Part shown: one piece after another, positions 56,861-64,000 of the stretch | Layout of the letters: each line of letters begins with the position of its first letter | Position numbering within the stretch: position 1 is the first letter of the stretch | Assembly (NCBI GenBank): GCA_003184365.1 | Contig: NKYR01000076.1 | Location: 124,001 to 188,000 of the forward strand | Length of the DNA: 64,000 nt | From: Evernia prunastri | Taxonomy: Eukaryota; Ascomycota; Lecanoromycetes; Lecanorales; Parmeliaceae | Direction of reading: 5' to 3' | Position numbers and translations under genes: made by a program | Notes under the pieces: generated by a model | What the model was told of the DNA's origin: nothing | Databases searched by the model: none | What the model saw: only the letters and a program-made list of their open reading frames with translations

Positions 56861-58531
56861 CTACCACACCCACCTCACTTCCCTTGTCCCTAGCCGCTTC
56901 CCGCCGCCTTCCCTCCTCCCGCTCCCGTCCCTGTTCCTGTTCCTGTCCCTGTTCCCAGGCAACATCTCCATCCATTTCGGCACGGGGCGCCCGCGCCCAT
57001 CGCAGCTCGGGCTTGGCTCTGCTGCTGCTGTTGCTGCTACTGTTGTTTTTTTTCTGTTCACGAAAGATGGAGGTGGAGGAGGAGGATTACTGAGGCTGCG
57101 GTTTGAAGGTGCGGAAGTTGCGGGAGTTGCTGGAGTGAGACTGAGACTGATGAGGCTGCGGTTTGGGGTTGCTGGGTTGAGACTCAGGGTGCGCTTTGGG
57201 GGTGCTGGAGTGAGACTGAGGCTGCGGTTTGGGGGTGCGGGAGTGAGTGCTGGAGGGAGTCCGCTCGCTTTCGCTTTCCCTTTCATGCTTGTACTACCAC
57301 TACTACCCGGTGGGCTCCTGCCTCCGTTCAGTTTCCCGTTCCCTCTGCCTCTCCCTCTCCCGTTCCCTCTCACGTCGTCTTCCGTACCCATCTCGCCATC
57401 CCCTTTCCCCTCATCATCATCCTCCTTCCCCCTCCCCTCTCCGCCCTCTCTCCCGCCACCATGACCCTTCCTTTCAATACGACCTCCATTACCTCTCGCC
57501 TCTTCCTCCTCTTCCTCCTCTTCCCTCGATCCTCCTTCCTCTTCCTCTTCTCCCTCCCTTAATCCTCCTTCCTCCTCCCTCCTCCCCCCTCCCCCCCCAA
57601 CCCCGCACCAACAGTCCGCACAACACAACACATCCCCCCCACCCCCCCCATCCCAATCCCCATCCCCACTCCCATCCCCACCTCCCCCATCCCCATCCCC
57701 ACCCCCACCACCCCCACCCCTTCCCAACCTCACCATCCTCCCCGTCCAAACAGGCGGCCCGACCGGCCGCCGGCACACGAGGCAGCGCACGCAGCCCCAG
57801 TGCCACCACGCCCAGCCGCACGAGACTTTCTCTCCGTCGCGCGCGATGGGGAGGCCGCAGGACCAGCAGAGGGTCAGGGCGTGCAGGGTTCGGAAGCAGG
57901 GGTGGCAGAAGCGCGGGGAGGGGGGCGGAATTGGGGGGGTTTTGGGTTTGCGGTCGTGGTGGTGGTGGGGCAGAAGTGGACGAGGAGGCGCGGCGGCGAG
58001 GTTGTAGAGCGTGCGGATAGCGTGCGTGATGGCCGGGGCGGTGGCGGGGAAGGCGTGGCTGGTGCGGGGCGGGAGGAGCGGGGTGGCGCAGAGGGCGCAG
58101 GTTGGGGTTGAGGGTGGTGGGTTTGGAGGAGGGGTGGGGTTGGGGTTGGGGGCTAGATGATGAGTACGGAGACGCGCGCATGGTGCCGTTGCTCTTCGGA
58201 GGGGTGTTGCTGGGTCTGGAGGATTGTGTCTCGTTCGGATGGGGTGGTCCGATGGGGAGGCGAGGCTGAGGGTTGGTTTGGTGAGCGTCGGTTCGGCGAG
58301 GGTCGCTTTCGAGAGGGAGAGGGAGGGGGCGTGGATGGGTGGGCGGGGTTGCCGTCGAGGTGGGGTGGGGATGGGGGTCGGTGCTGGGGGGACGGTTGCG
58401 GTCGTTGAAGGCTCTCGTTTGATGATGCGGAGGGGGCGGGGGGTGAGGTGTCGCTCTGTTGTTGGTGTTGTTGTGATGGGTTGGAGGGGGGTGGCGGAGT
58501 GTCTGTGGGCGATGGAGGACGGAAGGACCAT
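56861..58531 (-). CDS. LIM zinc-binding domain protein
   Basis: Intronless from ATG 58531, 556 aa; an in-frame ATG at 58840 would add 103 residues, but that extension has leader-like composition and a (GA)n tract at 58,591-58,612, so the shorter start is preferred. The Pro-rich N-terminus is followed by CALCATPLLPPRTSH, FCHPCFRTLHALTLCWSCG and VSCGWAWWHWGCVRCLVCRR, then CCADCWC. This C-x2-C ... H-x2-C-x2-C-x2-C ... C-x2-C arrangement is a LIM finger with an extra upstream CxxC pair, as in a fungal LIM family. A long Gly/Asp then Glu/Gly-rich spacer interrupts the finger before its last cysteines and continues after. The C-terminus has LTPAPPNRSLS-type repeats and RPVPKWMEMLPGNRD. Protein-protein scaffold role by family; no specific partner known. 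Confidence 0.8.
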   Translation of the reverse strand: MVLPSSIAHRHSATPLQPITTTPTTERHLTPRPLRIIKREPSTTATVPPAPTPIPTPPRRQPRPPIHAPSLSLSKATLAEPTLTKPTLSLASPSDHPIRTRHNPPDPATPLRRATAPCARLRTHHLAPNPNPTPPPNPPPSTPTCALCATPLLPPRTSHAFPATAPAITHAIRTLYNLAAAPPRPLLPHHHHDRKPKTPPIPPPSPRFCHPCFRTLHALTLCWSCGLPIARDGEKVSCGWAWWHWGCVRCLVCRRPVGPPVWTGRMVRLGRGGGGGGGDGDGGGGDGSGDGDWDGGGGGDVLCCADCWCGVGGGGGRREEEGGLREGEEEEEGGSREEEEEEEEARGNGGRIERKGHGGGREGGEGRGKEDDDEGKGDGEMGTEDDVRGNGRGRGRGNGKLNGGRSPPGSSGSTSMKGKAKASGLPPALTPAPPNRSLSLTPAPPKRTLSLNPATPNRSLISLSLTPATPATSAPSNRSLSNPPPPPPSFVNRKKTTVAATAAAEPSPSCDGRGRPVPKWMEMLPGNRDRNRNRDGSGRREGGGKRLGTREVRWVW

Positions 58532-59069
58532 GTGGTGGTTTTTTTTCTTTTCGCAGGGCGGTGGTGGGGTGGAGTAGGTGGTTTGTAGGTGAGAGAGAGA
58601 GAGAGAGAGAGAGGCTAGCGATAGGGATGGACTTCCGATGTGTAGAATGGGACTGCGTGAGGTTTTCGATGCTGCTGTAATGAATGAGGGGAGCGTATAA
58701 GGATGTTTGATATGACGTGTGCGGTGAGAAGATTCAGGAAAATAGGAGAGGAAGAGAGCTGCGTGATGTTGGACGCGATGCAGGCTGTCAAAGGTACAGA
58801 GAAAGAAGGAAGGAACGGATTTTGCAGTCCTCTTGAACATTCAGTCTCACCAAGATTGGAACCGGGATATCGTGTCCCCCAAATGAGTTTATTTACAGAC
58901 CATTATCAAACTCTTCTGAGCGGAGAAAAAAGGAGCAGCTCCTCCCCAAAATGTACAAAAAAAAAGCCAAACCCATTATAGCACGCAAGCATATTAAACT
59001 GCCATGTTGCCCTCACCCTCGACCGTCAACACGCCAGTGATTCGGCTTCTTACTCTGAGGCCGGGTCAT
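58532..59069. other. Intergenic upstream of LIM gene
   Basis: Contains the (GA)n tract at 58,591-58,612 and an A-run near 58,961-58,968. The 3' region of the MAPEG gene ends here. Confidence 0.5.
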
Positions 59070-59660
59070 TTAATAGCCCCAGTAGCCTTTGACGAGATAC
59101 GTGCCGTAGGCAGCCATTCCCGCGATGAAGCCTTGAGTTCCGAAGTATCCAGTCCTGTTCTCCGCATTAGCTTCGGCCTTCGCTACTTCAATGAGCACCA
59201 CATCACTCACGGTCTACCCCATCCAACCGTATCTTTCCCCTTCAAGCCCAATTCCACATGGATGATTCTGAGCACGAACAAGGTAGCCATGGCGTAATTC
59301 AAGACCTTCCGATTCGCGCCGTTCAACTCGGCGATAGCCACCAAGGTGAAGCAAAGAGGCACGCTCTCGATGAAGTTGTTGTGAGCGCGGGAGTCGAGGA
59401 GCAGGGCGTCCGGCTTGTCGTTCGAAGTCGATTCCGCGGCGTCGACATATCGGTCGCCTATGTACTTCTCCGCCTTGACTCGACGATACACGACGCGATT
59501 GGATAGGTATACGAGGTAAGCTGCGAAGGGAAGAGTCCAGGTGCCTGTTATGGCTGTGATGAGGGAGTGTTAGTATCGGTGCTGAAGGCAGAGATGGAAT
59601 CGGAGGTGACTGACGAAGCATTTTAGGGACTGGAACCCCAATTCCGAGTGTAGAGCTCAT
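59070..59660 (-). CDS. MAPEG-family membrane protein
   Basis: Membrane-associated protein of eicosanoid and glutathione metabolism type, about four transmembrane helices, usually in ER or mitochondria. Exons 59660-59615, 59553-59211 and 59154-59070; introns 61 and 56 nt; 157 aa. The spliced sequence begins MSSTLGIGVPVPKMLPITGT and continues TLPFAAYLVYLSNRVVYRRV. The central RAHNNFIESVPLCFTLVAIA contains the family signature (RAxxNxxE..P), followed by MATLFVLRIIHVELGLKG; the last splice adds GRPTGYFGTQGFIAGMAAYG and the C-terminus GYWGY. Members include microsomal glutathione transferases; activity of this one is not proven. Confidence 0.92.
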
Positions 59661-61173
59661 GCTGTGGGACGCTTGTTTTTGGGTGATATTTCACGGTGTC
59701 TTGTCAGACGTTGGCTGCTAGAGTTGCGAAAGACCCTACTCTTGCTTGGAGTGATGTAGAGGAGTATGAGTACTGAGAGTAGTATAGAAGGAGGGGATAG
59801 CAAGATAGGCTTTGAGCTCAACGTCACGAGGACAGAGATGGAGCCAATCGGAAGATCTTCGGAAATACGAGTACATAAGTGATGATAACGTCTCGCGTTT
59901 AGCCAAACATGTGTCAATGGCATCAAAAGACGGGATAGGGACCGTCATGGCTGTGGCACGGCGAAAGAGACTCGACACATAGGCCGAGCGTCTTAAGTCA
60001 GTGCCAAGGTATGTGATATATTTCTTCTGGCATAGAAGCGAAAGCCATCCTCCAAGGTACAGTACCTAGTATCCTTCAACAGATAAGGCAATAATAACAC
60101 AAGTCATTATATGCGAGAGGAGAGAAAGAAGAAGAAAGAAGTGAAGGGCACTGGAGGGGGGATAAGACCTTTTTGTAGGCGAGGTCGGTGAAGGGAGATG
60201 TTTGCCAATAGTAATGTGGCGTCATGGATGGACGTGTGTGAGACGGGGGTGTGCATACGAGTAGCACCTTACTTTCACCTGACTACTTGGCTCAGTAATC
60301 CAATCCACACATCTATTATCACTCTAAAGTTATCTATGGACCTATAGTACAGGGAAGCCAGGGCCGAGAAGCGCCGGGAAGCAACAGAGCATGACACTAT
60401 CTGAAACAAATCAAATTAATCAATCGTTTAATAATAATGGTTACAAATAATAATAATACATATAATAATAATCCGGGCCCGAGAGACACTCTCTTACAAT
60501 TAACTTACTCTACGATTGAACTTGTCAAGTAGTAAGTATTCTTTGCCTGGCAAGGCTGGATGACTGAATTAATAAATTACTAACTGTGTAGTGAGTACGA
60601 TGCTGATAGGTGCAAGATGTGCTAGGATGATAGAGTAGGTATAGGGAATCTGCAACACCATTTTCATTTTCATTTTCATTCTCATTCTCATTCTCATTCT
60701 CATCCATGCAGGCATACTACAACGTAAAACATCCTCAGAATCTGTGACTATCTATTTAACAAAAAGTATTGAACAATCATCTAACCAAGTATTATTACCT
60801 TTTTAGCTATCCTTTCCTCTCCTCTCGCTTTTTCATATCATTATTTCAATTCACTCAACATCTTGTGTGACAGAGCCATACACACCATCAAATCAAAAGA
60901 ACCAAACCACAGAATAAGGTATCACTACTATCACTATTCTACCATGGCCGTCATGTATGCTGTGCTGAGCTAACCAAAGCAATGACGTTGATATCATAAC
61001 GTTCTTCATCACCCAGCTGACCCCATTCACGTCACCCTCCTCCTCCCCCATCATTTTCCTCTCACTCACTACCTCCTCACCCACTTACTCTTCATACATA
61101 CTGCTTTCCCTCCTCATTGCTCTCTCATACTCATCACTCTTTTCCTTCTTTGCTCTTTTTTACTCTTGCAATC
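59661..61173. other. Divergent intergenic region, AT-rich
   Basis: Shared upstream region of the MAPEG and TPR genes, 1.5 kb. AAT-type repeats at 60,430-60,475 and a CATTTT/CATTCT run at 60,660-60,705 (forward). No gene supported. Confidence 0.55.
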
Positions 61174-62637
61174 ATGGCATCCACCCATCTCCCACAGCCC
61201 CTCTCTCTGCCCGCCATTCACGCCTACTGGACAGCCGCCCTCTCGCTTCCTCCTACAGCTCAGCTCAAACATCTCCGACGTCTGGTTCGTGCCGTCACCA
61301 ACGATCGTCACCCAGCCTTGAGACCTCTATCTCTCGCTGCCCTATGTCCCCTCTACCTCGATCTCGCCCTCGCCTACGCCTTCTTAGGCGAGTACCACCT
61401 CGCCTCTCACGTATTCAAAGCCGCCGTGGAGAATGACGCCACCAGTGCTGTCGCATGGTTTGGTCTCGGTCTCACCCAAGCCGAGTTGGGTGAATGGAGA
61501 AGTGCCAGGAGAAGCTGGAAGCAGTGCTTACAGTGTCTCGAGTCAGTCGATGGCCAGCGAGAGGCTATTCGCTACGTCCTCTTCCAGGCCCAAGATGAAG
61601 CTGCTCAAGATGAAGCCGCTCAGATGTTGCGGATAGGACTCGACTCTGGAGAATGGACGCTAGAACGGACAAGGGTGGAATGGAACTTCCGGGTTGCATT
61701 GCACGAGAAGGGTTCCAAGAAGTTGGGCATAGCACCCAGGCCAGCTGGTCAGAAGAGACCAGGGTTGAACGGACTTTCGGCTGGGTTACGCTTTGGACCT
61801 GGGTGGGACGCCAGCTTGCAGTCTTTTGATTCACCGCTTCTAGCTCAGGATGCAACCTGTTATGAAGAGTCTGGGGACAAGGCAGGCTCCACCAGCAGTC
61901 CTCGACCAGAACCGCAGACGCCTCCTTCCTCCACCACCTCCTACCAAGGCCTTACATTACCACCTCGCATCTCCTCCCGCAAGCCACTACCCGTGCTCCT
62001 TCGCTCTCCACCAAAAGAATTACCATCTCTAGCAGACGCCGGCAGCTTCAACGATGGCAAACCATCGCTGGACCAAGATCCCTTTACGAGCTCACCGGAG
62101 GGGGAGATTCTCGGCCCGTTTGCCACGTCTTCACAAACCCTGACTGCCTGTCCTCGTGGTGAATACAGTGAGAGGTTTTCCTGCCAGTCGGCTCTTTTCA
62201 CGCCAGAGGATCAGTATTTCTACAGCCACTCCGACGAAGACGACGACGAGGGCTACGACGCTACCACCGCCATCGACGACACCATTGCCAGCTGGACCAG
62301 CATCGGTCAGACTCTCGAAGTACAAACTGAGGAACGCCCGAACCAGGAGGGGGAGGCGGAAGAAGAAGAAGAAGAAGAAAACATCGCAGAGGGAACCCAC
62401 CGTGAAACCTTGCAGAACCACTCCGACCTCGACGGCGGTGAGATTTTACTACCACGAGTATTCGAAGGTTTTGGATCACCGAGCCAGCAAAGGTAAGTCG
62501 AGCAATCACCCATGTGGCTACGGCACGGTCATGCGACATGGAAGCTAAGCATATGCGATTGCAGGCGAAGACGGTGGGATTCTGGGTTTATACGGCAGTA
62601 CGACAATTTCCCGGGGAACGGGAGTACGTTTCGGTAG
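61174..62637 (+). CDS. TPR-containing protein with disordered tail
   Basis: Exons 61174-62492 and 62565-62637 (72-nt intron, GTAAGT donor, GCAG acceptor), 463 aa. Residues 1-150 contain tetratricopeptide-like helical pairs: LYLDLALAYAFLGEYHLASH, VFKAAVENDATSAVAWFGLG and LTQAELGEWRSARRSWKQCL. A short duplication (QDEAAQDEAAQ) follows at about 147-157. The remaining part is disordered, with Pro/Ser-rich and acidic segments and a Glu run near residue 400, and the second exon supplies RRRWDSGFIRQYDNFPGNGS. TPR repeats mediate protein-protein contacts; no specific role recognised. The start is the first ATG before the conserved helices. Confidence 0.82.
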
Positions 62638-62783
62638 GAGGTAGATTTCTTGGCTGCTCTTCGCAAATCGATTAGCCTTGCATCAGGTCATCTGCACTGG
62701 GAACGGGAGCACGTTACGATAACAGGTAGCAGTTGATTTTGCTCTTTTGCACATCCATAGCTCATGCATGCATCAAGCCATCT
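62614..62783. repeat. Two diverged 85-bp tandem copies overlapping the TPR gene end
   Basis: Copy 1 (62614-62698) starts at the codons for the C-terminal GNGSTF; copy 2 (62699-62783) starts with GGGAACGGGAGCACGTT. Both continue with GGTAG and GCTCTT, then end in similar CATCA-containing sequence. Confidence 0.6.
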
Positions 62784-63104
62784 TGCCGCATACCATCACA
62801 ACATGAGAACGCGCTGAGTCGTTGCAGTCTACACTCACCGTCTCTTGTGACTACCATGAACCCACCTGGAGTCATCACAATGCGTAGCTATCAATCAATT
62901 CCTCCCCGCCCAAACACCCTCAAAAACAACAAAAACGTCAAAGCCCATCGCCCATCCCGTCTCACAACCCAAAAAACCCACAACGACCCTCAACCCGCTG
63001 GAGCACATGTGTACTCCCCAAGTAGCACACTCGACGGAAAATGGAGAGGTGGTGAAAGAGGAGGGGATGGGAGCCATCCCTACACACATCGATTGCAGTC
63101 CGCC

Positions 63105-63232
63105 ATGCAAGCAAGCAAGCAAAACAAAGCAAAGCAAAGTAAACAAAGCAAGCCAGCCAGCAAGCAAGCAAGCAAAGCAAGCAACCCAAGCAAAGCAAGC
63201 AAAGCAAGTCATCAAGCAAGCAAAGCAAGCAT
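63105..63232. repeat. (AAGC/CAAAG)n degenerate repeat
   Basis: About 128 bp built from GCAA, AGCAA and AAAGC units on the forward strand, strongly purine-biased. Confidence 0.9.
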
Positions 63233-63694
63233 CAAGATCCCACCAAACACCTCTATGGAAGTCTCCCTTCCCCTTCCTTCCCCTCTTCCCCCGCCTCCCT
63301 CTTTCCCCGCAACGCGTCCCTCACCAAATATAACATCACCCACCCACTCACCCATTCACCTTCACCCGCAATCCATACCCGAAGAGCACTCCCTTCCCTT
63401 CCCATCCCATCCTCCCATGAAAAACGGCACTTTATGACTCAGTGGAGGGGGTTCAGAGAAAAAAATTGAAGAAACGAAGAAACGAAAACGGGAAGACAAG
63501 AAAAGAAACCCCCCCAAAAAAAAACGAGAAGAAAGGAAAGGCGGGCACGTTGCAAGTGAGGGTTGGTGCTTATTGATTCAGCCTTGGGGAATTGCAAATG
63601 CACAACGGAAACATATCCGCGGGGGTTTGTGTAAGATGGGAGGAAAAGGAGAAGAAGAAGAAGAAGAAGAAGAAAGAGATCAATCAATCAAGCA

Positions 63695-63742
63695 AATGAG
63701 AAAGCAAGCAAGTAAGAAAGCAAGCAAGTAAGAAAGCAAGCA
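63695..63742. repeat. 16-bp tandem repeat
   Basis: The unit AAGCAAGCAAGTAAGA occurs about 2.6 times in a row. Confidence 0.8.
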
Positions 63743-64000
63743 GCATGTACAAGTTCCTATTACACCAATCAATCATAAGACCTAGTCTGGAAGCGGTAGT
63801 CCCTACCTCCCCTTTTATCTCGACGATACGCATGCTGGAGCGAAAGGGAAAAAAAAGAAAAAAACGAGAGCTCAGAGCGAAGAAAAATGATCGATACCAA
63901 CATGAGAAAACGGTATCCTGATACCCCACCCTTCATCACCCAGCACTCAAATAGAGGCGCCGCAGCTCCCATGAGGTCCGAGGCATACAGTAAGGTAATC

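Larger units (their letters stand above)
62638..64000. other. Low-complexity right end
   Basis: Contains the 85-bp tandem copies, AAGC/CAAAG-type repeats at 63,105-63,232, a GAA tract near 63,653-63,675 and a 16-bp periodic repeat at 63,695-63,742. The frame at 62,733-63,437 runs through the repeats (Lys/Gln/Ser/Ala only) and is not a credible gene. Confidence 0.55.

Noticed and set aside
57489..58181. Long Pro/Arg-rich frames on both strands over the LIM gene
   Set aside because: They arise from strand-biased low complexity; only the frame with the LIM cysteines has family signal.
62733..63437. 234-codon forward frame
   Set aside because: Half of it is translated AAGC repeats, and the rest shows no motif.
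63105..63742. Periodic repeats resembling a CRISPR or regulatory array
   Set aside because: Units are simple AAGC-type microsatellites with no spacers, and the genome is eukaryotic.

Overview
The window reads as nuclear DNA of a filamentous ascomycete (Pezizomycotina), most likely a Dothideomycete. Protein-coding genes carry short GT-AG introns (about 46-150 nt) and encode typical Pezizomycotina families: a Zn2Cys6 regulator, Mot1, an Ark/Prk kinase, Med10, an Stm1-like protein, a GtaA-type glutaminase, MAPEG, a fungal LIM protein and a DHA2-type MFS transporter. Genes lie on both strands without operons, and many intergenic stretches are long and hold simple repeats or relics. The class-level assignment is inference from family resemblance. 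Exon joins were worked out by hand, checked for reading phase, and judged against remembered family motifs. No database was searched.

Left accessory part (1-24,000): a Zn2Cys6 factor runs off the left edge (reverse strand) with a GC-AG intron inside its zinc cluster and an upstream ORF overlapping its start. Next come two non-autonomous inverted-repeat elements, a weak hypothetical gene, a two-RRM RNA-binding protein, a 3.2-kb gene-poor stretch, a stand-alone RNase H gene with an intact catalytic set, an F-box-type pseudogene with a RIP-compatible nonsense codon, and a third inverted-repeat element with 44-bp termini. Then follow a basic nuclear hypothetical (reverse), a divergent class III CoA-transferase, two small genes, an MFS transporter with an unresolved 5' end, and a five-exon secreted protein.

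Central housekeeping block (26,200-38,050): Mot1, the SNF2 ATPase acting on TBP, is divergent from an Ark1/Prk1-family kinase, followed on the same strand by Mediator subunit Med10. Mot1 and Med10 both act at RNA polymerase II promoters; their proximity is noted without claiming coordination.

Right part (38,475-64,000): a conserved protein of unknown function, a secreted six-exon glutaminase-like protein, an acidic-tailed nuclear hypothetical, a 3.5-kb stretch without a supported gene, an RGG-rich Stm1-like ribosome-binding protein, a bZIP factor with a second GC-AG intron candidate, an arrestin-domain trafficking adaptor convergent with a LIM protein, a MAPEG membrane enzyme and a TPR protein, ending in low-complexity repeats.

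I found no secondary-metabolite backbone gene, CRISPR array, convincing tRNA or rRNA. I do not see an undescribed multi-gene system. The most unusual items are the stand-alone RNase H gene, the paired GC-AG introns in transcription factors, the MITE-like elements and the damaged F-box-like gene.
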